Source of the DNA: Ctenosaura bakeri | Taxonomy: Eukaryota; Chordata; Lepidosauria; Squamata; Iguanidae | Assembly (NCBI GenBank): GCA_948474755.1 | Contig: CAOLHI010000491.1 | Location: forward strand, 310,001-374,000 | Length of the DNA: 64,000 bases | Direction: 5' to 3' | In this document: piece after piece, positions 48,140-58,345 of the stretch | Layout: each line of letters starts with the position of its first letter | Numbering within the stretch: the first letter of the stretch is position 1 | Translations under genes and position numbers: made by a program | The notes under the pieces: generated by a model | The model's input: the letters and a program-made list of their open reading frames with translations, nothing else | What the model was told of the DNA's origin: nothing | Databases searched by the model: none

Positions 48140-48619
48140 CTAAAAAATTATAGCAAGCGGTTCCGAAATGACCTCTGCCAGCTCTTTTAATATCCTAGGG
48201 TGCAATTCATCTGGCCCTGGAGACTTGAATTCATCCAATGCGGCCAGGTATTTCTGTACCACCTCTCTGCTTATTATGTGCCTCATTTCCTCTGCTTCCT
48301 CCCCTGCTCCCCAACTGCCAGGTTGAGTGCTTGTATCCTTCTGGGAAAATACGGAGGCAAAGAAGGTGTCAAGTAGCTCTGCCTTTTCTCTCCCCCCTGT
48401 GAGTAATTCGCCATCTTCTCTGCGTAGCGACCCTACTGTCTCCTTCTTTTTCCTTTTGCTGCGGACATATTTAAAAAAACCCTTTTTATTGTTTTTAATG
48501 TCTCTGGCCAGCCTAAGTTCGTTCTGTGCTTTAGCCTTTCTGACTTCCTCCCCACATCTCCTAGCTACTTGCTTAAATTCTTCTTTGGTGGTTTCCCCCT
48601 TCTTCCATTTCCTATACAT
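48140..48619 (-). pseudogene. CR1 ORF2 linker upstream of the polymerase
   Basis: 159 open codons with MYRKWKKGE, RKAKAQNELRLARDIKNNKK, GFFKYVRSK and FKSPGPDELHPRILKELA, the standard CR1 segment between endonuclease and reverse transcriptase. It ends in a TAG at about 48,140 where live elements read on into the [13 protein letters not shown] block, still recognisable just downstream in the same frame. Confidence 0.88.
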
Positions 48620-48703
48620 GTTTCTCTTAACTCTTAGCTCAGCAATGATAACAAATAGAGATCAGGCTATCCTTCTTTGGAATAGTTGCCTAGGAATGGC
48701 CTA

Positions 48704-48912
48704 GGATAGCCAGCATGGTAGTAGTGGTTCTAGTGATGGACTAGGACTCTGGAGATGAGGATCTGAATCCTCACTCAACCAAGGAAACCCAGTAGGTGGC
48801 CTTGGGCAAGTTATACTCACTAACACTCAGGGGAAAGTAAGGCAAGACCCTCTCAATAAACCTTCCCAATGTGACAATAAACAACCTGAAGGCCTATAAG
48901 AAACTGTGTAAG
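48704..48912 (+). mobile_element. Sauria-type SINE
   Basis: GATAGCCAGCATGGTAGTAG is the head, AGGATCTGAATCCTC the B-box-like block, and GGTGGCCTTGGGCAAG is typical of the body. The tail is diverged. It lies just beyond the 5' end of the CR1. Confidence 0.8.
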
Positions 48913-50518
48913 AAGCCACCAAACATCTTGCATCATTGCCGAACATGTCACTCTCTTTGGTATAAGGTGGCTTTCTCACTTCTACTTGTTCTTACTGTCA
49001 TTTGAGAACCTATAGCCCAGATATTTTGGACTACAGCTCTTGTTGTTCACCTCTAACATGGCCATTGAGGATGGTGGAAGTTGTAGTTGAGCACATCTGG
49101 ATTCGAGAAAGGTGGTGTATTTTAAATGAAGGGATGGTGAGGAGATTTGCAATATGCATCCAATCTTGGAAATGCTGGGTCTTCACATATCTGCTTGCTT
49201 TATATCAGACTGTTGGCTAAAACCTCTTGATTTTGCATGAACCACCAGAAGACCCATAGTGCTTGTTTTGCTGTGGTAAGCTCTTGAAAGCATCACATGC
49301 TGAGATGCATTTTTTAAAAAACAGATTGGATCTGATTTTTAATACATTCTTTCTTCTCCATAGTCATCAGAAACAAAAGAAGAGTATGTGTCCTGCAGTC
49401 CTTTATGAATTGCATCTATCTTGCTATTTAGGAGCTCTAAAAGTATTTTTAGCAAATATTAGTAGTGGAGCCAGAGGGGTAATTTGAAATGTACTAATTC
49501 ACTGGCAGTCAGCTGAAACTAATATGCAAGTATCATGGACAGTATGGGACAGTGCCTGCTCAATTATGTGCACTGTAAAAAAGACTGGTAACTACCTCTA
49601 ACTGAAATATATATTTTTAATTGGTAGAATGACCACTATTTTCCTATTATGTCAAATATTTATTCAGGAAGCAGTTGGCAGAAAGTCTATAAAGAAGATG
49701 ATAAAACATCATTCCAGATTCAAATTCTTATTTATGAATGGTTTATCTAGATAATAGAGATGCAAAAATGAGTGGCTAAAATGAAACCAAGAAATAATTC
49801 TTAATATTTTTTTCGAAATATCCCAAACAGGCTCAGACCTCTATGTTTATATGCAAATTAAAATACATACCACATAATGATAAAATATTTTAAAACCTCC
49901 AAAATGTTTAAATGAAGAGCCAGTCACTGCCTGTGCACCCTATATAAAGGCTTGTGCACAATTATAATAAAGTAAAAATAAAGTCAGTAACACTTCTTAT
50001 CCACATAAGAAATAAGGTCACAAAGGTGCATGGTAAAACTGGAACTTAATTGAGAACACTAATCTTCATGCTATAGTTCACAACATTAAACTGTCCTCTA
50101 GCAAACTACTATCAGATAAATTTGCATTAGATATGAATGTTTCTGCTTTGCAGTGCCTCTTGGATCTTGGTGGCTCAACCTCTTTTTCTACATACACTCC
50201 TGTGTGTTTTTTTCTTCAGAGCAAGAGTGTCAGGATAAAACTGTGCTGTGTCCATTTCTGCAATAAACACGCTTTTCAAAGCTCTGACATGCTGTTTGTA
50301 GTCAGACACCTTTTAACAGATCTTTTCCTTCCCACTCTGTTTATCCAAATGTCATCCAGTTTCCTTTTTTATTTGAAGACAAGTGGTTAGATGCTTCAAG
50401 TGCAGAGTTTCAACATACTATTTTTTTGGACTAGAACTCCTAGCATACCTAGCCAGCATAACCTGTGTGATCTCTTTTGCTGCAAGGCATGAAAAGGAAG
50501 CTAGAATGCTTGTCTTAT
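48913..50518. other. Unassigned sequence
   Basis: 49,010-49,110 has weak foldback arms (GGACTACAGCTCTTGTTG; GAAGTTGTAGTTGAGC). Acceptor-like sites occur at 49,372 and 50,221. No gene can be supported. Confidence 0.35.
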
Positions 50519-51790
50519 TCATAGAATCATAGCATCGTAGAGTTGGAAGGTTCCACAAGGGCCACCCAGTCCAACTCGCTGCCATGTACACAAAGCACTC
50601 CTGACAGATGGCCATGTCTGTTAAAAAACCTACAGAAAAGGAGACTCCATCACACTCCTAGGCAGTGTATTTCATTGTCAAACTGCTCTTACTGTCAGGA
50701 AGTGCTTCCTAATGTTTAGGTGGAATCTCTTTTTCTGCAGTTTGAAGCCATAGTTCTGTGTCCTAATCTCTGGAGCAACAGGAAACAAACTTGCACCATT
50801 TTCAATATGACATCCTTTCAGATTTTTAAACATTGCTATAAAGTCACTTCTTAACCTTCTCTTCTCCAGGCTAAACATACTATGCTTCTCATAGGGCATA
50901 GTTTCCAGGACTTTTACCATTTTGGTCACCCTCCTTTGGACACGTTCCAGCTTGTTCATATCCTTGAAGAACTGGATACAGTATTCCAGGTGAGGTCTGA
51001 CCAAAAAAGAATAGAGTGGCATTATTACTTCCTTGGTCTCTAGAGACTAGCCTAGAATGTAGCCTAGAATCAGACTGGCTTTTTAAGCTGCTGCATCACA
51101 CTGTTGACTCATGTTCAGCTTGTGGTCTACTAACTGCTACATCTCTTTCACATATTCTGTGATCAAGCCAGGTGTCCTTCATCCTGTTTCTGTGCATTTC
51201 ATTTTTTCTGACTAAATGTAGTACCTTACATTTCTCTCTATTACAGTTCATTTTGTTAGTTTTAGCCCAGTTCTCTAATCTGTTAAGGTCATTTAAAATT
51301 CTAATCCAGTCCTTTGGGGTGTTAGCTAACCCTCCTAATTTGATGTCATCTGAAGATTTGATAAGAATGCCCTCTATTGGATCACCCAAGTCATTGATAA
51401 AGATGTTGAACAGCAGTGGGTCCAGGATAGAGCCCTGTGACACCCTACTCATAACTTCTCTCCAGGGTGAAGAGGAACTACTGGTGAGCACCCTTTTGCA
51501 TTTGATCAGTCAGTCCATTACAAATCCACCTAACAGTATCATTGTCTAGCCCAGATTTTTCTAGTGCATTTGCAAGAATATTATGAGGGAACCTTGTCAA
51601 AGGCTTTACTGAAATCAAGGTATGGTACATCCACAACATTCCCTTTATCTAGCAAGTTTGTAAATCTATCCCTCTTACCAAAAAAAGGTAAAATTCATCT
51701 GGCATGACCTCTTTTCAAGAAACCCATGTTAACTTTTAGTGATCACGGCATTCCTTTCTAAGTGCTTAGAGACTGTCTGCAAAAGCATAT
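50519..51790 (-). mobile_element. Older CR1 LINE, 5'-truncated
   Basis: Same 3' end as the 46.7 kb copy (TAGAATCATAGCATCGTAGAG at 50,519) and parallel body, but more diverged. The polymerase region is split into 51,491-51,096 and 51,022-50,678. The catalytic FADD box reads KSSDD, and a stretch near 51,030-51,095 is rearranged or deleted. The 5' break is at about 51,790. Confidence 0.88.
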
Positions 51791-52784
51791 TAATACAGCA
51801 TAGCAGATTTAATTATATCAGGTATAATTAAGGAAATAAATCAATTCAAAGCTTTTATTCGACGATCAAGCCTTTTAATGCCTTTGGTAAGTGTTCTATG
51901 GTAGGGTGGTGGCAAAAGTCTGCATTTTTGTTTGGTTTTCCTATATCTGATGAGTGGATGGCTCAATTGTTAGCAGATGGTATAGTTAACAGATGGCATG
52001 TAGCGATATGAATTATATTCTGTGTAATTTTTTTTTTTTTTGCACCAGAATTCTGAGGGCATTTAATTCAGAAAGCTCCAGAGTAAGAGGTCAAACTGGG
52101 TGACAGTAATGGCCCTTCTTTGGCTATTAAGCTTTTTGCACTGTAATCTGAAAATGATTAGGTAATGCAGCCTGAAAGTACAGTTGGAGTGTAGGGTTTT
52201 GTTTTTGTTTGTTTCCTAGTTTGAGGATCAAAACCAGCTGAATTTTCAAAGCTGGATCAGAATATATCTCATTAGCCGGAAATTTGACCACAAATTCAGC
52301 AGCTTACCTCTTTTCTTTTACAGCTGCCCTTGCCCTGCAAAATGCAGCAAAAGAGAGAACAAACTGCCCTGTTGTGACACAAACACAACACTGTGATTGT
52401 CAAATGACACAGGACCAGCCAATCCTTCCCCGCCATGTCAGGATCATCCATTTCCTTTTATTTCTACACTTGATCTGGAGATGTTCAACTTGGTCTGCAC
52501 ATTAATTGTAGAAAATGTGGAGATCTCTTGGATGCTGTTCTAGAGAAGAAGGGCACCTTATATTACTTTCCAGCTTGTACAAGGGCTTGTATCCCCATGG
52601 CACAGTTCTTTATATGATGCAGGCCTGTAGATGTGTCACTGCTGGTTCAGTGCTGTCATAAGCCATAGGTAAAATGGGATTGACTTCCAGTTCTGACAAA
52701 AACAGTTGTTGTTCCTTGGCTTTAGTGTTAAAGCCATACTCTATATTGTAATAAGTTGCTCTCTCAGAATGACAGCTTATAAAC
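51791..52784. other. Unassigned sequence
   Basis: A good acceptor (CCTCTTTTCTTTTACAG, ends 52,322) precedes a 180-base open stretch rich in Thr, Gln and Cys. I do not recognise it. Confidence 0.35.
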
Positions 52785-52789
52785 AAATA

Positions 52790-52890
52790 GTAAGAAACTG
52801 GCAAAACGGCATGTGACTATTCCTTGCCCAAGAAAGCTCTTTGAAATTCATGGGGTCCCCATAAGTCAACTGGTGACTTGAAAGCACATA
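52790..52890 (+). mobile_element. SINE 3' tail fragment
   Basis: GGCAAAACGGCATGTGACTATTC and TGAAATTCATGGGGTCCCCAT, then GTCAACTGGTGACTTGAAAGC: the tail shared by the 5S- and tRNA-headed SINEs. The head is missing. Confidence 0.65.
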
Positions 52891-52946
52891 TACGCATGTG
52901 CGCACATGTGCACACGCACGCACACACGCGCACGCACACACACACA
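52886..52946. repeat. Alternating purine-pyrimidine tract
   Basis: About 60 bp of mixed CA, CG, TG and TA steps (for example CATGTGCGCACATGTGCACA), with almost strict purine/pyrimidine alternation. It grew from the SINE tail. Prone to Z-DNA. Confidence 0.85.
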
Positions 52947-53149
52947 GATTTGTATTCACATTGATACTGCCTTGTGAAAGCTAACTGTAGCTATTTGACA
53001 TACTTCTTAAGCCTTAACATATTTGTTATGCTTTGTAACTTGCTGCATTTGTTGTTAATGTCTCTCTGGCCTCACTATTTTCCATCGTTCTCTATACCGA
53101 TATATATCTGCCAGTTTAAAATAACTTTTTATAACACTTCATACGTCCC

Positions 53150-53250
53150 GTGAAAGCTTTTAAGCCATGAAAGCTTTTGCTGAAACAAATCTGTTAGTCT
53201 TTAAGATGCCACAAGTCTATCCCTCTGGTGCTTTTGGTGCAACAGACTAA
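53150..53250. repeat. Dispersed sauropsid repeat, copy 2
   Basis: CATGAAAGCTTTTGCTGAAAC, AATCTGTTAGTCTTTAAGATG, CCACAAGTC. A relative of 21,845-22,035 in the opposite orientation. Confidence 0.5.
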
Positions 53251-53537
53251 CTTGATCCCTACCCTTCTGGAAATTTTGAAAGGAGGCTAAGAAGCTTTGC
53301 TTTCAAGAAAGGCAAATAATGTGTGTGCCAGAGAGAAAGAGGGAGAGAATGAATCTGCCTAAAATAAAGACTGTTTGGCTTGAATAGTGACAAGTGAAAG
53401 CAATTAGGCAAAGCCCCAACTGGAAGTGAAATGATGTAAACAATTTGTACAGAAACAACAAGAGTGATCATTCTCACATGCTTTTTTCCTTGAGCAAATT
53501 GCATTTTTCCCCCTCACATGCGATTGCTGATGGTAGC

Positions 53538-53800
53538 CACATAACAGAAACAATGACAACATGATGTCTAAAAAAGCTTGGATGGCTGAACCTACAAAAA
53601 TATTAGGTACAATCCACAGGGACTATCTGAAGGCTATTGTCCACTGAAAACAATGCAATGCAAACTGCTACATAACAGAAGCAATGACAGTGTGATGCCC
53701 AGAAAAGCTAGATGGCTGAACCTCCAGAAAATGTGAAGCACAATGCACCAGGATAAATTGTTCAATATTGTCAATTGAAAGCAATGCGGACTTCTCTGGA
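53538..53800. repeat. Tandem duplication of about 131 bp
   Basis: CATAACAGAAACAATGACA at 53,541 recurs as CATAACAGAAGCAATGACA at 53,672. Both are followed by GATGGCTGAACCT and, later, AATGCAATGC or AATGCGGAC. Two units, about 80% alike by eye. Confidence 0.75.
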
Positions 53801-54241
53801 TTATTCAATTCTCATTCATTCCAATGAGGTTCTTTGCAGAAAAGTTCTTTGATGGAAGGTTGTCCACTGTGTAGCCCACAAGCCTCAAACCCAACCCCTA
53901 AAATCTCAGTTTTTAACTAGGAATGGATGAATTAATCTGATTCTAGCCTTTGTCTGTTTGGCTTTCTAACTAATTTCTGTACGTATTTCTGTATGTATGT
54001 GATTTTTTTTATATAAAAACTGTTTATTTTATTAAAATGTTTATATCCCTGCTGTATATCATAGGATCTCTGGGTGTAAAAAAAGATAAAATCAATTTAA
54101 AACAATTTAGAACAATGAAAAATTTAAGAACAAAGAACAACCTAAAAATGTATCAAACCATTTAACATTTAAAACATTAGACCAATTGACAGTCAGAACA
54201 GATTGCAACAGTTTTAACGTGTTTACAGATTTAGGCAAAAT
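53801..54241. other. Old repeat flank of the SPIN-like insertion
   Basis: 54,003-54,241 is A/T-rich (GTTTATTTTATTAAAATG, TATATCCCTGC and A-rich runs), like the 46.4 kb stretch. The same repeat seems to resume at 55,488, so the hAT inserted into it. Confidence 0.4.
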
Positions 54242-54344
54242 CCTTAGACCGGTGGTTCTCAACCTTCCTAATGCTGCGACCCTTTAATACAGTTCCTCAT
54301 GTTGTGGTGACCCCCAACCATAAAATTATTTATTTATTATTTAC

Positions 54345-54779
54345 AATACCTCTCCCCCCAGCAAAGGCCGCCTCGCCAGCCAGGAACAGGGGGGCGGGCA
54401 GGGAGGGAAAGAGGAGCCATGCATCTCCCCCAGGAAAAAACTCCAAGAACCCCCCCGGGCTCTGCTTCTGCTTCGCTCTCATTTCTGCTGGGGGGGCAGT
54501 GTGGGAAAAGTTTCCAGAGTGTCGACCCTGGCTGGGGGGAGAGGAATCCCAGCACATTTGTCTTTTGCGCTGGGTGCAGCTAGCTCCCTCGGAAAAGCAC
54601 CACCTTGCAGCCCCCCAGCCCCTTTGCAGCGCCCCCCTCCATGGCGAGTGGGGCAGAGGCCATGGCGAGGAGGGGGCCTGCCCCCATGCTGCCACCGCCC
54701 CCCCAAGCTGGCCCGTCAGATGGGAAATTCTCCCAGTAGCGGAGAAGGGTAGTGATTTCAGTCCCTTCTGAACAGGGGG
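54345..54779. other. GC-rich captured segment inside the SPIN-like element
   Basis: Starts soon after AAAATTATTTATTTATTATT. Many C and G runs (CTCTCCCCCCAGC, GGGGGGCGGGC, AACCCCCCCGGGC). Open on both strands because of composition. It resembles a CpG-island or gene-leader fragment, but no exon is recognisable, so its origin is unknown. Confidence 0.55.
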
Positions 54780-54915
54780 CAGGAGGACGCGAGCGCGTGG
54801 CTCGCACTTGCACACCACCACTCCTGCTGTGGCAACGCTGTGGCCGCACACACTCTCGCCAAAGGGGGCAGGAGGACGCGAGTGTGTGGCTCGCGCACGC
54901 GTACCACCACTCCTG
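54780..54915. repeat. GC-rich tandem unit of 89 bp
   Basis: CAGGAGGACGCGAG starts at 54,780 and again at 54,869. Both are followed by a GTGGCTCGC and ACCACCACTCCTG stretch. The same unit recurs inverted at 55,220-55,275 and direct at 55,315-55,362. Confidence 0.75.
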
Positions 54916-55219
54916 GGCCTTTTCCACACACTACCTTATCGCGGAGGTGGGGGGTGCCGTTCGCGCAAGCAGGTTCTTGCGCGAGGCGCTATCTTTGCTG
55001 CTCCCGCAGCTGGCTTCCTGGTCATGCGACCGCCCCGCCCCTTCCTCCCCCAGCGCAGCCTACAGCTCCCAGGCTGCACTGTGGAAGGAAGGGGAGGGGC
55101 GGTCGCGCGACCAGGAAGCCAGCTGCGGGACAAAGGAGCAGTGAAGAGAGTGCCTCATGAAAGAACCTGCTTGCACGAACTCCCCCACCTCCAGGATAAG
55201 GTAACGTGAGGAAAGGGCC
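54916..55219. mobile_element. GGCC-ended hairpin nested inside the SPIN-like element
   Basis: The left end GGCCTTTTCCACACACTACC and the right end GTAACGTGAGGAAAGGGCC are near complements. Inner arms match at AGCTGGCTTCCTGGTC and its complement. It shares the GGCC...TTTTCC.CAC end with the 284-719 and 9,411-9,612 elements. The flanks CTG and CAG sit within further palindromic sequence. Confidence 0.65.
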
Positions 55220-55224
55220 CAGGA

Positions 55225-55362
55225 GTGGTGGTGCGCAAGTGCGAGCCATGCGCTCGTGTCCTCCTGCCCCCTTTGGCGGGAGTGTGTGTGGCCTCACACG
55301 CTCCCGCCAAAGGGGGTAGGAGGACGCGAGTGCGTGGCTTGCACTTGCACACCACCACCGAG
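55225..55362. repeat. Hairpin with arms of about 62 nt
   Basis: GTGGTGCGCAAGTGCGAGCC on the left pairs with GGCTTGCACTTGCACACCAC on the right. CCCCCTTTGGCGGGAG pairs with CTCCCGCCAAAGGGGG near the tip. A few mismatches. Confidence 0.75.
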
Positions 55363-55375
55363 GAGGGAATGGAAC

Positions 55376-55414
55376 CTAAGACCATCAGAAATACGTATTT
55401 TCTGATGGTCTTAG
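55376..55414. repeat. Inverted duplication of SPIN subterminal sequence
   Basis: CTAAGACCATCAGAAATAC is followed at once by GTATTTTCTGATGGTCTTAG, a near-perfect 39-bp palindrome. The right half is normal SPIN right-end sequence. The left half is an extra inverted copy and marks the junction with the captured DNA. Confidence 0.8.
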
Positions 55415-55487
55415 ACGACCCCTGTGAAAGGACCATTCGACCCCCAAAGGGGTCGCGACCCACAGGTTAAGAACCACTGCCTTAGAC

Positions 55488-57424
55488 CCTCAAAGAATTT
55501 CATAAAATGAAAAAGTGTCTTAACCTGGTGCCATAAATAAGCCAATGTTGTCACCAGTCAGGTCTCCAAGGGGAGGATGTTTGGGAGCTGTGTGCCACAG
55601 GAGAGAAGACCTCTTCCACACATGATATATTGCTTCGACTCACGGGATAGAGAGGAGAGTGGCTCCATCTGATCTTATATGCAAGCAGGTATATATCAGG
55701 AGTGGCCACTTCGGGTATAGAGGTCTTTAACCACTTAGGGCTTTAAGTGTCATCACCAGCACATTCAGTTCAAGCCAGAAGAACCTTGACAGCTAATAAT
55801 TTGCATTTATTTTGACACACAGCATTTCCAAACATATATGTTTTTGAAGAGTCAATAATATACTTCTCAGTATTCAATAACAGGCTGAGGAATGGATTGC
55901 AAAACTTGAGGAAGGGGACAGTCGGAAAGGTAACCATGTTCAAAGCTGCCCATTAGTCTGGGAAGTGCAAGGCAGGTTGACTGATTAAACAGTCGTGAGG
56001 CAGGCAAATTTCTTCTTAGCCCTAGTTTTAAAAAGTTCCCACCTGGCCCAGTGGGATGTCTATTGGGACATGTTACAAGTGGAGTCCAGTGTCTGTAGGT
56101 GAGAGTTCTTTGACAGAGGGAGGGAGCATTTGTGGATTTGTTTAGTCATCCAGTTAAAAAAATCACAAGAGATGCAACTGTTAATGCTGATGCAGATTCA
56201 CACGTGGCTCCCTGTGTGTTAATTACCAAGCCTCTTGGCAGACACAGCTGCTGCTCTGCTTCCACTTCAGTGTAATTAATCATCTGGCCTGAATCAAAGG
56301 AAAAAGCTGCTGCCTTTGCCCTCATTAGCAGAAGAAAAACTGGAAACTTCTGTGTCCAGAAGGCTCTTAGCCTGTGGGTAGGGAAAAAGGCTTGCCTTTA
56401 TTCATTTTTGTCATTCATTTTACCCATAAAAAATGGGTAAAAATACATCACGTTCTCTAAATTATGCTAACATCTTCATTTGGGAAAATTAGAAAAAGAA
56501 AGTGTGCTTGGGTGTGGAATGCACCATATATTTCTTATAACATTGTCATTTCTTTTAAGCTGCCCTTTCCCATTAGTTGACATCAGGTTCCAATCAGTGA
56601 TATAGGCATATGCAGTGGTGACTGGCAACTCCAATGGGTTGGTGAACCTGCTCTGAGTTTTAGTCTGAACTTGAAAGGGGCTAAGCTGAAAATGCCTATT
56701 CCTATTCCCAGAATTGGTTCACCACCTTGAACAACACCTTTAAAGTTCAGTTTAAAACCCAGAATGGCTTCAATGACCCACTATCATGGGAGCCACCAGC
56801 TGCCACTGGGCATATTACAGATCTAGAAGAGAAAGAAAGATGAAAGATGCACTAGTTGTCTTCTTGATTCTGTGATTTTCTGTTCAGTAGTGATGACCAT
56901 GAGGACTAACAGTGCACAAAAGTTGACAGTTTGGAGGACTTTATGTGTACCACTGGCTCCCAAAAGAGCTACCATTGGCGTGTTCCTGGTCACACAGAAG
57001 ATCTTGGAAGTGTTATGTGTTTGGATTACAACTCCCAGACTTGCCCAGTTAGCAAGTTCTGTTTCTACGCTTCTTGGAGATCAGGTCTACAGAGAAAGAG
57101 TTTAAAAAATTTCCATTGGTACAGTACAAATGTGAAAATTCCAGTTATGCAAATATATCTGTGAGCTAATACACAGACACAGACACACATACATACAAAC
57201 ACACACTAGCGTATATACCCAGTGAGATTTTATTTTCTCACAGGTAATACCTGTTAGAAAGATTTGAGATCCTGTTTCTCTAATTCCCCAAACTGTCTTA
57301 TCCAGTACCTGTAACTTTTCCCCATACTCCCCAATCCAGTCTGTGTTCAGTTATTAACGTGCAGAGGTTGCGTTCCTGAGGGAATACACTGCCCTCTTCC
57401 TTGCTACTAGGCCTCATCTCAGTA
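55488..57424. other. Unassigned sequence; old repeat at left
   Basis: 55,488-55,800 seems to continue the repeat that flanks the SPIN-like element (AACCACTTAGGGCTTTAAG, TCATCACCAGCACATTCAG). From 55,800 on I see no supported feature. Short open frames at 56,872-57,164 lack domains. Confidence 0.35.
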
Positions 57425-57508
57425 GCAACCAGCCTATTTAAGAGCTCTCTGGCTGAGAATTCTAAAGACCCCTCCCTAAACTGCAAACCCCAGGATTCCA
57501 TAGAATCA
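57425..57508. mobile_element. One arm of a foldback element
   Basis: AAGAGCTCTCTGGCTGAGAATTC, CCCCTCCCTAAACTGCAAAC and CCCAGGATTCCATAGAATC match the right arm of the long form of the family (compare 9,190-9,260). The other arm is missing. Confidence 0.65.
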
Positions 57509-58094
57509 TCTTAGGCAGCCAATCATATGAGGTCCTTGCCTGGCACAGCCAATCATATAAGGTCTTTGCCTAACACAGACAAACTTTGACTTTTATATTT
57601 TTTTTATTTATTCATATATATATTCCTTAAATAGACATGCTGGAAAGTAAGATTTTCTGCTACATATAGCCAAAGATTTCAGAATGGAATCTAGATGTGA
57701 ACTTGGGCTGAACCTGCCCCAAATGAATCTTGGATAAGCATGTCAAGAAGGTCATTCTGCTTGAGTTCTCCTTTAAATATTTCTGCTGCGCTATATTCAC
57801 CTATTTTAAACTAGCTAAAAAGAATAGTTGTGTGTAAACTTCCAACATTACATGTTGCTGTTGTAGGTGTTTTATAATGACAGGCAGAAGGAGCAGAGCA
57901 CTGTTGAGTGTCAGCACAGCTCCCATTCAAAAGTATCAACACACATACCTGAGACATCTTTCAGAATAATCAGGGAGTGGTTGTTGGTGGGTTTGTGGAT
58001 GAGAAATGGTGCTTCTCCCTGCTATCTTTAGGGATCGGCATGGCTGAGGTGAGCCCCTCAGAACCCATTTGCCCTTGGCAGCTACCTCACCATG
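57509..58094. other. Unassigned sequence
   Basis: Contains a short direct repeat (CAGCCAATCATAT.AGGTC at about 57,516 and 57,547). Nothing else supported. Confidence 0.4.
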
Positions 58095-58097
58095 CCA

Positions 58098-58345
58098 GCA
58101 TCTAATATGTCTGTGTGCATTGAAGTTGTTCCAATGTATGGCAACTCTAAGGTGAAAAGCCTGTCATGGGGTTTTCTTGGCAAGATTTGTTCAGAGGGAG
58201 TTTGCCACTTCTTTCCTCTGAGGCCGAGAGAATGAGACTTGCCCAGTGTCACCCAGTGGGTTTCCATGGCTAAGTGGAGATTCAAACCTTGGTTTCCCAA
58301 GTCATAGTCCAGCACTCAAATCACTACAACATGCTAATTCTTTAA
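58098..58345 (-). mobile_element. Sauria-type SINE, minus strand
   Basis: The left part (CTGTCATGGGGTTTTCTTGGC) is the complement of the tail. GTCACCCAGTGGGTTTCCATG is body. AGATTCAAACCTTGG is a complemented B box, and CAAATCACTACAACATGC is the complemented head. Nearly full length. Confidence 0.85.

Larger units (their letters stand above)
46690..48640 (-). mobile_element. CR1 LINE, 5'-truncated, well preserved
   Basis: The minus strand runs from the linker before the reverse transcriptase (48,619) through the whole reverse transcriptase to a complete CR1 3' end with its octamer tail (TAGAATCATAGAATCATAG at 46,690). The 5' part (ORF1, endonuclease) is missing. The lesions I can see are a nonsense codon near 48,140 and a frameshift near 47,116. 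Younger than the other two CR1 copies. Confidence 0.92.
54250..55479. mobile_element. Composite hAT transposon with SPIN-like ends
   Basis: The left 90 bp (GTGGTTCTCAACCTTCCTAA, TTTAATACAGTTCCTCATG, TTGTGGTGACCCCCAACC) and the right 85 bp (GACCCCTGTGAAAGGACC, CCCAAAGGGGTCGCGACC, CAGGTTAAGAACCACTG) match what I remember of SPIN, a hAT element spread among tetrapods by horizontal transfer. The 8-bp CCTTAGAC flanks both ends exactly (54,242-54,249 and 55,480-55,487), as expected for hAT. Between them, instead of the usual short AT-rich SPIN interior, are about 1,050 bp of GC-rich DNA with nested hairpins. No transposase. Non-autonomous. Confidence 0.88.

Noticed and set aside
54271..55463. Many overlapping open frames in both directions inside the SPIN-like element
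   Set aside because: GC-rich palindromic DNA is open in nearly every frame. No transposase or other domain motif appears in any of them.
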